From Eledone cirrhosa (lineage: Eukaryota > Mollusca > Cephalopoda > Octopoda > Eledonidae): a DNA stretch of 64,000 bases. The notes beneath the pieces are model-generated. The model was not told the DNA's origin. It saw nothing but the letters and a program-made list of their open reading frames with translations, and searched no databases. Position numbers and translations under genes: made by a program. This document shows positions 1 to 13,433 of the stretch, piece by piece (position 1 is the stretch's first letter; every line of letters starts with the position of its first letter). Location: NCBI GenBank assembly GCA_964016885.1, contig OZ024759.1, positions 9,613,831-9,677,830 on the forward strand, read 5' to 3'.

Positions 1-2065
1 TTAAAATACAACCATGTTAGACATACATGAAATTACATTTAAAATACAACCATGTTAGACATACATGAAATTACATTTAAAATACAACCATGTTAGACAT
101 ACATGAAATTACATTTAAAATACAACCATGTTAGACATACATGAAATTACATTTAAAATACAACCATGTTAGACATACATGAAATTACATTTAAAATACA
201 ACCATGTTAGACATACATGAAATTACATTTAAAATACAACCATGTTAGACATACATGAAATTACATTTAAAATACAACCATGTTAGACATACATGAAATT
301 ACATTTAAAATACAACCATGTTAAACATACATGAAATTACATTTAAAATACAACCATGTTAGACATACATGAAATTACATTTAAAATACAACCATGTTAG
401 ACATACATGAAATTACATTTAAAATACAACCATGTTAGACATACATGAAATTACATTTAAAATACAACCATGTTAAACATACATGAAATTACATTTAAAA
501 TACAACCATGTAAGACATACATGAAATTACATTTAAAATACAACCATGTTAGACATACATGAAATTACATTTAAAATACAACCATGTTAAACATACATGA
601 AATTACATTTAAAATACAACCATGTTAGACATACATGAAATTACATTTAAAATACAACCATGTTAGACATACATGAAATTACATTTAAAATACAACCATG
701 TTAGACATACATGAAATTACATTTAAAATATAACCATGTTAGACATACATGAAATTACATTTAAAATACAACCATGTTAGACATACATGAAATTACATTT
801 AAAATATAACCATGTTAGACATACATGAAATTACATTTAAAATACAACCATGTTAAACATACATGAAATTACATTTAAAATATAACCATGTTAGACATAC
901 ATGAAATTACATTTAAAATACAACCATGTTAAACATACATGAAATTACATTTAAAATATAACCATGTTAGACATACATGAAATTACATTTAAAATACAAC
1001 CATGTTAAACATACATGAAATTACATTTAAAATACAACCATGTTAGACATACATGAAATTACATTTAAAATACAACCATGTTAGACATACATGAAATTAC
1101 ATTTAAAATACAACCATGTTAGACATACATGAAATTACATTTAAAATACAACCATGTTAAACATACATGAAATTACATTTAAAATACAACCATGTTAGAC
1201 ATACATGAAATTACATTTAAAATACAACCATGTTAAACATACATGAAATTACATTTAAAATATAACCATGTTAAACATACATGAAATTACATTTAAAATA
1301 CAACCATGTAAGACATACATGAAATTACATTTAAAATATAACCATGTTAAACATACATGAAATTACATTTAAAATACAACCATGTAAGACATACATGAAA
1401 TTACATTTAAAATACAACCATGTTAGACATACATGAAATTACATTTAAAATAGAACCATGTTAAACATACATGAAATTACATTTAAAATACAACCATGTT
1501 AGACATACATGAAATTACATTTAAAATACAACCATGTAAGACATACATGAAATTACATTTAAAATAGATCCATGTTAAACATACATGAAATTACATTTAA
1601 AATACAACCATGTTAAACATACATGAAATTACATTTAAAATACAACCATGTTAAACATACATGAAATTACATTTAAAATATAACCATGTTAAACATACAT
1701 GAAATTACATTTAAAATACAACCATGTTAGACATACATGAAATTACATTTAAAATACAACCATGTGAGACATACATGAAATTATATTTAAAATACAACCA
1801 TGTGAGACATACATGAAATTATATTTAAAATACAACCATGTTAGACATACATGAAATTACATTTAAAATAGAACCATGTTAAACATACATGAAATTACAT
1901 TTAAAATACAACCATGTTAAACATACATGAAATTACATTTAAAATACAACCATGTTAGACATACATGAAATTACATTTAAAATACAACCATGTAAGACAT
2001 TCATGAAATTACATTTGAAATACAACCATGTAAGACATTCATGAAATTACATTTGAAATACATTT
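1..2065. repeat. 38-bp tandem array, about 54 copies
   Basis: Unit starts TTAAAATACAACCATGTTAG and continues ACATACATGAAATTACAT. Copies are nearly identical; the recurrent variants are TTAGAC/TTAAAC/TAAGAC and TACAACC/TATAACC/TAGAACC. The last two copies (about 1985-2065) carry ATTCATG and ATTTGAAA changes, so the array decays at its right edge. It begins before the window. Confidence 0.95.
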
Positions 2066-2311
2066 TCGCCATTGATCGTAGCAGTACTGGAAGTTATTTC
2101 CTGTGCATAACTCATCAGTTACAATTTTTTGTATGTTTTTTTACAATCCTAAAATCAATCAAAGTTACACATTCATGCACAAACATAAACATACACACAC
2201 AGACATACACACACATATAGAGTGGTAAGAATCTCTCAGGAGAGCTGCAGCAGAAATCTTCAGAGTGTTTTGGACCTTAAGTGGTAATAATAAATACAAA
2301 GACCAAAATCC

Positions 2312-2350
<39 letters not shown>
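2066..2350. repeat. Unique flank with (CA)n and (TA)n microsatellites
   Basis: About 100 bp of unique sequence is followed by CA-rich (2175-2218) and pure TA (about 2316-2349) tracts. The TA tract directly precedes a SINE head. No gene is seen. Confidence 0.7.
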
Positions 2351-2351
<1 letters not shown>

Positions 2352-2690
2352 AGGCACATGGCTTAGTGGTTAGAGCATTGGCCTTGCAATCGAAAGGTTG
2401 TGAGTTCAATTCTCAGACCGGGTGATGTGTTGTTTCCTTGAGCAAGACACTTTATTTCACATTGCTCCAGTTTACTCAGCTGTAGAAATGAGATGATAGG
2501 GACTGGGGTCACTATCATTCCACTGCAAAGTGGTCATGGAGGTGCCACGGCAAAAAAAGCACCCAGCACTCACTGTAAATGAGGTTGGTGTTAGGAAGGG
2601 CATCCAGCTGTAGAAATCAAGCCAGAATCAGTTCCCGTCCCACCCTTGCAAGCAGGGAAAAAGCGGACGTAAAATGAAATGATGATAAAT
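2351..2690 (+). mobile_element. SINE-A, tRNA-derived, full length
   Basis: The head has a tRNA-like A box (TGGCTTAGTGG) and a B-box-like GTGAGTTCAATTCTC, then a conserved body (GAGCAAGACACTTTATTTCA). A single copy of the unit that is amplified elsewhere follows (AAAGTGGTCATGGAGGTGCC ... AAAAAGCACCCAGCACTC). The tail is GTTGGTGTTAGGAAGGGCAT and a TGATGAT end. It resembles octopus tRNA-related SINEs; exact subfamily not assigned. Confidence 0.85.
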
Positions 2691-2692
2691 AA

Positions 2693-2880
2693 TTGTTTCT
2701 ACGTTAGGCACAAGGCCAGCAATTACCCAGTGCATTACTGGTACTTTATTTTATCGACACCGTAAGGATGAAAGGCAAAGTCAACCTCGGCGGGATTTGA
2801 ACTCAGAATGGCAAGGGCCGTAACTCTATGCGCCAAAGCATGGCATCCGACACTCTACCAATACTGCCAATCCACCGCCC
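2693..2880 (-). mobile_element. SINE-B copy
   Basis: Reverse of the family GGCAGTATCGGTAGAGGGTC ... GAGTTCAAATCCCG ... GATAAAATAAAGTACCAGTA ... GCTGGCCTTGTGCC. The GGTAGAG and GTTCAAATCC pieces look like tRNA A and B boxes. It ends at a short TA tract. Confidence 0.82.
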
Positions 2881-2906
2881 TATATATATATAAATAATAA
2901 TAGTAA

Positions 2907-3078
2907 TAATTGTTTCTACTTTAGGCACAAGGCCAGCAATTACCCAGTACATTACTGGTACTTTATTTTATCGACCCCGTAAGGATGAAAGGCAAAGTCA
3001 ACCTCAGCGGAATTTGAACTCAGATCGTAAAGGGACGTAACTACGACCTTTCTACCAATACAGCCAAGTCACCAAAAT
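2907..3078 (-). mobile_element. SINE-B copy, second in tandem
   Basis: Same family and strand as the preceding copy, with an internal deletion near the tRNA-like end (ACGACCTTTCTACCAATACA). Separated from the first by a TA/TAATAA stretch. Confidence 0.8.
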
Positions 3079-3143
3079 CCAAAGAGGGCTCGATAAGGAT
3101 CATATATATATATAAAACACACAGAACCCTAGAGCAAATATTT

Positions 3144-3308
3144 ATTAAAATAACAGATTAAAGTTTAAGCAAAGAATCGCTGCTTTCACCCCTAACAGGA
3201 TCTTCTGAAACTAAATATATCAATCAGATTGATATTTTTAGTTTCAGAAGATCCTGTTAGGGGTGAAAGCAGCGATTCTTTGCTTAAACTTTAATCTGTT
3301 ATTTTAAT
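3144..3308. repeat. Near-perfect palindrome, 82-bp arms, 1-bp spacer
   Basis: Left arm 3144-3225 is the reverse complement of right arm 3227-3308 about position 3226. I find one mismatch (CTAAATAT versus CTAAAAAT). Outer ends begin ATTAAAATAACAGATTAAAG. TA-rich sequence flanks it. It is a fold-back element or a recent inverted duplication; no ORF. Confidence 0.9.
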
Positions 3309-3369
3309 ATATATTTATATATATATATATATATAATATATTTAATATATATTTATATATATATATTTA

Positions 3370-3705
3370 TATGGCTTAGTGGTTAGAGCATTGGCCTTGC
3401 AATCAAAAGGTTGTGAGTTCAATTCTTAGACAGGGTGATGTGTTGTTTCCTTGAGCAAGACACTTTATTTCACATTGCTCCAGTTTACTCAGCTGTAGAA
3501 ATGAGATGATAGGGACTGGGGTCCCTATCATTCCACTGTAAAGTGGTCGTGGAGGCGCCACAGCAAAAAAGCACCCAGCACTCACTGTAAATGAGGTTGG
3601 TGTTAGGAAGGGCATCCAGCTGTAGAAATCAAGCCAGAATCAGTTCCCGTCCCACCCTTGCAAGCAGGGAAAAGCGGACGTAAAATGAAATGATGATGAT
3701 GATGA
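3370..3705 (+). mobile_element. SINE-A copy
   Basis: Starts ATGGCTTAGTGGTTAGAGCA, same order of parts as the 2351 copy, with one unit of AAAGTGGTCGTGGAGGCGCC. Ends in GATGATGATGATGAC. About 90-95 % like the first copy by eye. Confidence 0.85.
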
Positions 3706-3734
3706 CACACACATATGTTAGAATTTTGTGTTTC

Positions 3735-6306
3735 TCAATAAGAAAGCTCAATAGACTTTATCCGAACCATAATAAATCATGAAAAAGATATATTTCTCTT
3801 AGAATGCTGAACACAGCCCCGAGATACTGGAACTTCTCTACCTGCTTCAGTGGAACTCCATTCACATGTAGAGTGCACTGTACTGGCTTCCATGAGAGGA
3901 CGAGTGTCTCAGTTTTCACATCACTGATTTTCATTCCAGCCATGCAGCACTCAGCATCAAACCTATCAAGTGCAAGTCAAAGATCAACTTCTGTTGAGTT
4001 AAGTAACACCATGTCGTCTGCAAATTCCAGGCGACTGATTCTACACCCACCAGTCATGACACCACTTCCAACCTGGCTGTGTATTCTAGTCAGGCTGTGT
4101 CAATCCTGTTCATGTAAATAATGAACAGAGGTGACAGTACGCACCCTTGGTGGAGTCTGACTCCCACATTAAATGGTTTCAATTTAGCCCCATTTATCCA
4201 AACACAAATACTCGGGCATTTGTATAGAGACATCAGGGCAGCAAGAAGCTGACCACCGATCCCATACTCCTGCACAGCCTTCCACATCAGGTCCTGAGGA
4301 ATGCAGGCATATACCTTCTCAAGGTTGACAAAACAAGAATATACTTCCCACGATTTCTTGAATACCTGCCACAGTGTGAATATTTGGTCGGCTGTGCTGT
4401 GTCTGGAGGAAAACCACATTGTTCATCAGCTAGCTTGGACTCGACAATCTCCCAGCATCTCTTTGCCAGACACTTAGCACAGACTTTATCAGGGAGGCTT
4501 AACAAGGAGATCCTTCTGTAATTGGTACAATCTCTCTTGTCTCCCTCTTTGAAAATGGGATTATCACTCCCGATTGCCACTACTTAGGTGCCTTTCCAGA
4601 GATCCAGGCCACCCGCCACACACAAGTCAGCCAGAGAATACCTTTTCTATTTAAGGCTTTTAACATTTTGGACCGGATTTCATCTTCTTCAGCGGCCTTG
4701 CCACTTTTGAGCTCTTGTGACCACAGTCTCTGAGAGATTAGTCACTGCTCCCAGATGCACCTCGTGTACATCAGAAGATGCTGTTGTGATCAGGTTTAGG
4801 AGATCAGCAAAGTATTCTCTTCACCTCGCGAGGATGCAGATGTTCTTGACAGCAAGTGTGGAGGAGGACTTCTTATTACGAAGTCCGCAGATCGTCTGCC
4901 AGAACACTTTATTTGCTGATCTGAAGTCAGATTCCAGCATAACCTCAAAATCCTCCCATGTCTTAACTTTGGACACCTTTACTGTTTCTGCTGCGATTCT
5001 TCATGCCTGATTGTACTGCAAGTTCAAGAAGGAGGACTTATTTCCAAGACAAGCTTTGTAAGCCTCCTTCTTTGCTCAGATGGCACCTTTGATCTCTTGA
5101 CTGAACCAAGGGGTCCTCCTGCCATCTGGTGCCACACCAAGCCTCTTTCACCTGCAGCATTTAACAGTTGAAGCAGAAACTGCTGAGCTGAACAACCTCG
5201 ACTCTGTCTCAACATCCTCAGTTTGTTCAGGGAGTTCTCTGAATTTGGATGCAATAGTATCTACTTACCTGCTCCTGACTTCCTTACCCACCATTGCTTC
5301 CCACTTTATCCTGTAGGTCATGCTGGACCTACCAGTTTTGTGGGCTTCTTTGGCTTTAGGTAGTCTCAAGTTGCAGATAACTAGATGGTGATCGGTTGAC
5401 AGCTCAGCCCTTCACTTAACACAAACATCCAGCACAGAATCAAAGAGATCAGAGACAATAACAAAATCAATTATTGATCTCTGTCCCTGATTCCCCTTAT
5501 ACCATGTATATTTATGGATGTCTCTGTGCTGGAAGAAGGTGTTTATAACAGAGAGTCCATTGCTAGAACAGAAGTCTAGCAAGGCCCCTCTCCATTTGTA
5601 TTCAGATCAGGGTCACCATTCCTTCCAATCACTCCTTACCATGTCAGGTCATCAGTGCCAACATGTGTATTGAAGTCTCCCATCAGGATATATGACTCAG
5701 TCTTAACTACATCTAATGCTGCAGTGACTTCATCAAGGAAGGACCTGTATTTGGACCTTGTTTGGTGTATAAATTTGCACCACCCACAGAGACCTATCTT
5801 TCAGCCTAAGCTTCAACAGGCAAATCCTCCCTCCTAATGGGATCCTGTCTATAACACATTCTGACAGGCAGGGGCTTGTGAGTGTCCCCACCCCCGCCTG
5901 TGCTGTCATTTCTGGCTCCACACATGAATAGCGGAGTTTCCATCCTCCATCCAAATCTACAGTATCAGAACTTTGTTGAGGAAACCCCTGCTATATCTAG
6001 CTGGTAGCATCTAGCCTCCTCCACTAGTTCCTGCTCCTTACCTGTAAGGGTTGTGATGTTCCAGGTTCCAACTGTTAAGGTTTGCTCCCTTCCTGACCCA
6101 CTTTGGGGTCTCTGGATATGCAAACTTTGTGTGTCCATCCCACACCTCCCAGGACAAGTTGCAGGCCTATCACTAATTTTTTCAGCATGAAATGGAGACT
6201 GCAATATATTTTTTGAACAGGCCCTTCTACTTAAGGCCTGAATGCCTACCTTATTATCCTGCATGAAGGACGGTGTGGTATGGTTCATTTTTGGTTTCCT
6301 CATCAT
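3735..6306 (-). mobile_element. Non-LTR retrotransposon (LINE), broken, endonuclease plus reverse transcriptase
   Basis: On the minus strand the order is endonuclease then RT. At 5965-6306 the frame reads LTVGTWNITTLTGKEQELVE, the N-terminal strand of an apurinic-type endonuclease. At 5733-5954 it continues DGGWKLRYSCVEPEMTAQAG. RT motifs follow: PIFKEGDKRDCTNYRRISLL (4287-4580), FVNLEKVYACIP and HQGCVLSPLFIIYMNRID (4090-4419), and the catalytic FADD at 4013-4024. Frames shift repeatedly and there are in-frame stops, so it is dead. The RT C-terminus is cut near 3800. I do not assign a clade. Confidence 0.88.
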
Positions 6307-6660
6307 ATTGCAGTTTCAGTGGTCTTATTCACACCAGTCACCAATCTGGTACTTTGTCAAACCCACAAAGACTAGTCTTTTTTAGAGGTGGCCTTTACTC
6401 GCCTCATCGTAGCTACGTCCCTGGGTTGTGAGAGTTTTCTTGGGAGCTACAGATGCCACCGATTGTTCCATCTATCCTGGTAGTTTACCGTTGTTGGTCC
6501 AGGATTGCTTATTCGTCTGGCAGTTGCCTGCTTATCTCGCAACTAGCCATCATATTTGGTGGCCATATTGCTACCCACACCTGAGACCTGTTCTCTAGCA
6601 GGAGAGTTCTGCTGAGAATTATTCTATAATTATCCTATAATTATAAAATAAAATATATAT
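6307..6660 (-). mobile_element. Probable 5' non-coding region of the same LINE
   Basis: About 300 bp of unique-looking sequence lying upstream (minus sense) of the endonuclease start, ending in AT-rich DNA (CTATAATTATAAAATAAAAT) that resembles one unit of the array at 7228. No gene seen. Confidence 0.45.
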
Positions 6661-6663
6661 ATA

Positions 6664-7227
6664 CAGTAATCCCCCATTTATCACGGGGATATGTTCCAGA
6701 ACCAACCACGATAAATGAAAATCCATGATATAGAGAAACCATGACGACAACCGTTGTGTTCATAGTTTAAGCCTTAAAATACCTCTCCTACACGATTTAA
6801 GTACATATAAACTCATTAAAACACACTTTTGTATTTAAACACCAAAAACTGCCAGTAATGATCGTATAGAAACTACCACCAACTATCATACCACTAGTTA
6901 CCAATGAGGACTATTGCCAGCCACGGTAGCCACTTGGTAATACACTGCACATCTCCCGTCAATCTATGAAGGGTTTGTAGTAGATTAGAGCAAAACACAA
7001 TCAGTAAAACAGTAATGGAATGAAGAATAAAAACATTTATTTATAGTTAAAGCCTTACACTTACTTTATACACTTCAATCACATCGAAACTTATTTAATA
7101 AGTTTAAATTTTAAACACTTTTTATTCAGACCTATGTACTGTGATAAGAAAATAGATATGTTCTAATGAAAAATCTGCGAAGTAGTATGACCGTGAAAAG
7201 TTAACTGTGACACTGCGGGGATTACTG
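6664..7227. mobile_element. pogo/Tigger-like MITE, 564 bp
   Basis: Starts CAGTAATCCCC and ends GGGGATTACTG, an exact 11-bp inverted repeat, with TA on both sides (6662-6663, 7228-7229). The TIR and TA duplication fit the Tc1/mariner-pogo superfamily. There is no transposase ORF. It seems to have inserted at the left edge of the next array. Confidence 0.82.
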
Positions 7228-10200
7228 TACATGTTTTATATTATAAATACATACATGTTTTATATAATAAAATACATACATACATGTTTTATATAATAAA
7301 ATACATACATACATGTTTTATATAATAAAATACATACATGTTTTATATAATAAAATACATACATGTTTTATATAATAAAATAGATAGATACATGTTTTAT
7401 ATAATAAAATATATACATACATGTTTTATATAATAAAATACATACATACATGTTTTATATAATAAAATACATACATGTTTTATATAATAAAATACATACA
7501 TACATGTTTTATATAATAAAATACATACATACATGTTTTATATAATAAAATACATACATGTTTTATATAATAAAATACATACATGTTTTATATAATAAAA
7601 TACATACATACATGTTTTATATAATAAAATACATACATGTTTTATATAATAAAATATATACATGTTTTATATAATAAAATATATACATACATGTTTTATA
7701 TAATAAAATACATACATACATGTTTTAGATAATAAAATACATACATACATGTTTTATATAATAAAATACATACATACATGTTTTATATAATAAAATACAT
7801 ACATACATGTTTTATATAATAAAATATATACATACATGTTTTATATGATAAAATACATACATACATGTTTTATATAATAAAATACATACATACATGTTTT
7901 ATATAATAAAATACATACATGTTTTATATAATAAAATACATACATGTTTTATATAATAAAATATATACATACATGTTTTATATAATAAAATATATACATA
8001 CATGTTTTATATAATAAAATACATACATACATGTTTTATATAATAAAATACATACATGTTTTATATAATAAAATACATACATACATGTTTTATATAATAA
8101 AATACATACATACATGTTTTATATAATAAAATACATACATACATGTTTTATATAATAAAATACATACATACATGTTTTATATAATAAAATACATACATAC
8201 ATGTTTTATATAATAAAATACATACATACATGTTTTAGATAATAAAATACATACATACATGTTTTATATAATAAAATACATACATACATGTTTTATATAA
8301 TAAAATACATACATACATGTTTTATATAATAAAATATATACATACATGTTTTATATGATAAAATACATACATACATGTTTTATATAATAAAATACATACA
8401 TACATGTTTTATGTAATAAAATACATACATACATGTTTTATATAATAAAATACATACATACATGTTTTAGATAATAAAATACATACATACATGTTTTATA
8501 TAATAAAATACATACATACATGTTTTATATAATAAAATATATACATACATGTTTTATATAATAAAATAGATACATACATGTTTTATATAATAAAATACAT
8601 ACATGTTTTATATAATAAAATACATACATGTTTTACATAATAAAATAGATACATACATGTTTTATATAATAAAATACATACATGTTTTATATAATAAAAT
8701 ACATACATGTTTTATATAATAAAATAGATAGATACATGTTTTATATAATAAAATACATACATACATGTTTTATATAATAAAATATATACATACATGTTTT
8801 ATATAATAAAATATATACATACATGTTTTATATAATAAAATATATACATACATGTTTTATATAATAAAATACATACATACATGTTTTATATAATAAAATA
8901 CATACATGTTTTATATAATAAAATACATACATACATGTTTTATATAATAAAATACATACATACATGTTTTATATAATAAAATACATACATACATGTTTTA
9001 TATAATAAAATACATACATACATGTTTTAGATAATAAAATACATACATACATGTTTTAGATAATAAAATACATACATACATGTTTTATATAATAAAATAC
9101 ATACATACATGTTTTAGATAATAAAATACATACATACACGTTTTATATAATAAAATACATACATACATGTTTTATATAATAAAATACATACATACATGTT
9201 TTATATAATAAAATATATACATACATGTTTTATATGATAAAATACATACATACATGTTTTATATAATAAAATACATACATACATGTTTTATATAATAAAA
9301 TACATACATACATGTTTTATATAATAAAATACATACATACATGTTTTAGATAATAAAATACATACATACATGTTTTATATAATAAAATACATACATACAT
9401 GTTTTATATAATAAAATATATACATACATGTTTTATATAATAAAATAGATACATACATGTTTTATATAATAAAATACATACATGTTTTATATAATAAAAT
9501 ACATACATGTTTTATATAATAAAATAGATACATACATGTTTTATATAATAAAATACATACATGTTTTATATAATAAAATACATACATGTTTTATATAATA
9601 AAATAGATAGATACATGTTTTATATAATAAAATACATACATGTTTTATATAATAAAATACATACATGTTTTATATAATAAAATACATACATACATGTTTT
9701 ATATAATAAAATATATACATACATGTTTTATATAATAAAATAGATACATACATGTTTTATATAATAAAATACATACATGTTTTATATAATAAAATACATA
9801 CATGTTTTATATAATAAAATAGATACATACATGTTTTATATAATAAAATACATACATGTTTTATATAATAAAATACATACATGTTTTATATAATAAAATA
9901 GATACATACATGTTTTATATAATAAAATACATACATGTTTTATATAATAAAATAGATAGATACATGTTTTATATAATAAAATACATACATGTTTTATATA
10001 ATAAAATACATACATGTTTTATATAATAAAATACATACATGTTTTATATAATAAAATAGATACATACATGTTTTATATAATAAAATAGATACATACATGT
10101 TTTATATAATAAAATACATACATACATGTTTTATATAATAAAATACATACATACATGTTTTATATAATAAAATAGATACATACATGTTTTATATAATAAA

Positions 10201-11785
10201 ATACATACATACATGTTTTATATAATAAAATACATACATACATGTTTTATATAATAAAATACATACATACATGTTTTATATAATAAAATACATACATACA
10301 TGTTTTATATAATAAAATACATACATACATGTTTTATATAATAAAATAGATACATACATGTTTTATATAATAAAATACATACATACATGTTTTATATAAT
10401 AAAATACATACATACATGTTTTATATAATAAAATACATACATACATGTTTTATATAATAAAATACATACATACATGTTTTATATAATAAAATACATACAT
10501 ACATGTTTTATATAATAAAATACATACATACATGTTTTATATGATAAAATACATACATACATGTTTTATATAATAAAATACATACATACATGTTTTATGT
10601 AATAAAATACATACATACATGTTTTATATAATAAAATACATACATACATGTTTTATATAATAAAATACATACATACATGTTTTAGAAAATAAAATACATA
10701 CATACATGTTTTATATAATAAAATACATACATACATGTTTTATATAATAAAATATATACATACATGTTTTATATAATAAAATAGATACATACATGTTTTA
10801 TATAATAAAATAGATAGATACATGTTTTATATAATAAAATACATACATGTTTTATATAATAAAATAGATACATACATGTTTTATATAATAAAATACATAC
10901 ATGTTTTATATAATAAAATACATACATGTTTTATATAATAAAATAGATAGATACATGTTTTATATAATAAAATACATACATGTTTTATATAATAAAATAG
11001 ATAGATACATGTTTTATATAATAAAATACATACATGTTTTATATAATAAAATAGATACATACATGTTTTATATAATAAAATACATACATGTTTTATATAA
11101 TAAAATACATACATGTTTTATATAATAAAATAGATACATACATGTTTTATATAATAAAATACATACATGTTTTATATAATAAAATACATACATGTTTTAT
11201 ATAATAAAATAGATAGATACATGTTTTATATAATAAAATACATACATACATGTTTTATATAATAAAATATATACATGTTTTATATAATAAAATATATACA
11301 TGTTTTATATAATAAAATAGATACATACATGTTTTATATAATAAAATACATACATACATGTTTTATATAATAAAATACATACATACATGTTTTATATAAT
11401 AAAATATATACATACATGTTTTATATAATAAAATATATACATACATGTTTTATATAATAAAATACATACATACACGTTTTATATAATAAAATACATACAT
11501 GTTTTATATAATAAAATACATACATACATGTTTTATATAATAAAATACATACATACATGTTTTATATAATAAAATATATACATACATGTTTTATATAATA
11601 AAATATATACATACATGTTTTATATAATAAAATATATACATACATGTTTTATATAATAAAATATATACATACATGTTTTATATAATAAAATACATACATA
11701 CATGTTTTATATAATAAAATATATACATACATGTTTTATATAATAAAATATATACATACATGTTTTATATAATAAAATATATACA
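7228..11785. repeat. 27-31-bp tandem array, about 4.5 kb
   Basis: Unit CATGTTTTATATAATAAAAT followed by ACATACATA with 1-2 extra CATA steps, so the length alternates between 27 and 31 bp. Variants include TAGATACATA, TATATACATA, TTTTAGATAA and TTTTATATGA. Blocks of several units recur (for example the pattern around 7720-7850 and 8220-8350), indicating higher-order duplications. Confidence 0.95.
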
Positions 11786-11936
11786 GTTTTCCCCTTACAT
11801 TCCTAGAGTACTCACGAATATTGGACGTGGTCTATAAAAATGCCTATAAATGTCAAAACATAACGTAAATTATAGGCCAGCAGATACAGTATATTGTTAT
11901 TAATAATTTAGCACTAAAAACAGGAAAAAATATATA
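11786..11936. other. Short unique stretch
   Basis: About 150 bp between the array and the LINE 3' part. AT rich; no gene or element recognised. Confidence 0.5.
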
Positions 11937-13152
11937 TTGCCACGGAAAAAAGTATTAAAAAATTGCGGAAGATACTTACAATTCTGCGAATATGCAATGG
12001 TTTCCATGGACAATTATTGGTTAAGTTCTAAGGAAAATTCAGCAAATAACCAGGATTGCAAATGCCGGCAGCTATCTAAGAACGTAGATTTTATATGTGG
12101 CCAATGCTCAGGTGCAATAAGTAGCAAGTGTCCACAGGATACTAGCTCCTTCTATTGCCCAGATGGTTCTATAGAAATAGTGGACACCTTCCGTTATCTG
12201 GGTGACAAAATCAGCAGTGGTGGAGGGTGCTCTGAAAGTGTAATAGCCAGAGTTAGAATTGGAATGGAAAAAGTTCAGAGAGCTTATACCACTATTTGCC
12301 ACTAAAGGTTTCTCTCTAAAAATGAAAGGCAGACTGTATGATGCCTGCATACAAACAGCTATGTTACATGGCAGTGAGACATGGGCATTGTGGCAGAGGA
12401 CCTGCGCAGACTGGAAACGAACGAAGCTTGCATGCTCCGTTGGATGTGTAAAAGTAATATACGTGAACAGCAAAGCATAAATGAACTAAGTGAGAAATTA
12501 GGAATAAGAGGGATCAGATGCTGTTTACTTGAGAGAAGACTACGTTGGTATGGCCATGTGATGTGCATGAAAGACGACAGCTGTATAAAAAAGTGCAGGG
12601 CGATCAAAATTGGTGGAAGTTACGGAGTAGGTAGACCCAGAAAAACCTGGGACAACATGATAAAATCCAACCTCACACACTTGCACCTCTCTAAGACAAT
12701 GTCACTGGATCAAGATCTTTGGTGCCACGCTGTAATACAGAAGACCCACCTTTCCTACGTGCAAAGTTAATCTACAGTCAGTAGGTCCCTCCAAACCAAA
12801 CATACACCCCAACCCACTACCCCTACTCCATCCTTCCACTCCTGCCAACACCATCCTTTCTCTATACCACAACATCCAGTCCAAACTAATGAGGTCGTGT
12901 AGGTGTCACGACAAAAACACACAGTCCACGCTGTAATGTGGTCGTGAAGGTAACAAGGTAAAAACCTCCCAGTCCACACTGTAAATGTGGTTGGTGTTAG
13001 GAAGGGCATCCAGCCGTAGAAAACCTGCCAGACAGTCTCCTATACAAGTGAGACACTGTCACCCGTCCAATCTTGCCTCAAGTGGGACAATTCCCGTCTA
13101 AACCCATGCTAGCGTGGAAGATAAACGTTAAACAATGATGATGATGATGATG
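11937..13152 (+). mobile_element. LINE 3' end: ORF2 C-terminus, 3' UTR and SINE-like tail
   Basis: Plus-strand peptides read IVDTFRYLGDKISSGGGC (from about 12175), [21 protein letters not shown] (shown in two frames near 12330-12390) and ERRLRWYGHVMCMKDD ... GVGRPRKTWDNMIKSNL (12381-12770). This is the post-RT region typical of metazoan LINEs. Frameshifts lie near 12260-12300 and 12385-12400. The coding end at about 12770 continues into GTTGGTGTTAGGAAGGGCAT (from 12981) and a (GATGAT)n tail at 13136-13152, the same tail as SINE-A. Confidence 0.82.
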
Positions 13153-13163
13153 ACATATTTTAT

Positions 13164-13433
13164 ATGATTATTTCAGCAGATGAACCAAAAAGGAATTGTG
13201 TTGATGAGAAGGAGTTTGGAAATATGGAGGAAGCTACAAATGGATATAAGAAAGACTTAGAAGCAAAGACAATGGAGGAGGATTTGAAAGGAATTAACCA
13301 ACTAGGGGACAGGGATATTGTTTTGAACCCAAGCAAAGATATTAGCATAGAATATGAAATTGAGAACAATGCATTGCTTTATCGAGTTTGTGATGTCCCA
13401 CCTCTACGTGTCAGCTTGCTGGTGGCTCTACAG
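13164..13433 (+). CDS. SLC23A-like: SLC23 exon 1: cytosolic N-terminus and start of TM1
   Basis: Residues 1-90 if ATG 13164 is used. The first 70 residues are charged and Glu/Lys rich, as expected of a cytosolic tail. They lead into [14 protein letters not shown], which matches the family's pre-TM1 segment (DVPPW...GLQ). The donor is GT at 13434, phase 0. The start is ambiguous: a plausible acceptor (TATTTCAG) ends at 13176, so the true exon may begin at 13177 and be joined to an unseen upstream first exon. ATG 13164 keeps the frame and lies only about 12 bp after a retroelement tail. Confidence 0.82.

Noticed and set aside
2351..2440. True tRNA gene
   Set aside because: The A and B boxes are present, but the fold and CCA-proximal stem are not; it continues into SINE body and tail and is repeated in the window.
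4717..5010. Plus-strand frame of 97 codons
   Set aside because: Antisense shadow of the broken minus-strand LINE.
12259..12770. Independent host genes on the plus strand
   Set aside because: The peptides are consecutive parts of a LINE C-terminus in shifted frames.
13180..13200. Alternative start ATG at 13180
   Set aside because: Its frame hits a stop after about 20 codons and does not lead into the conserved transporter sequence.
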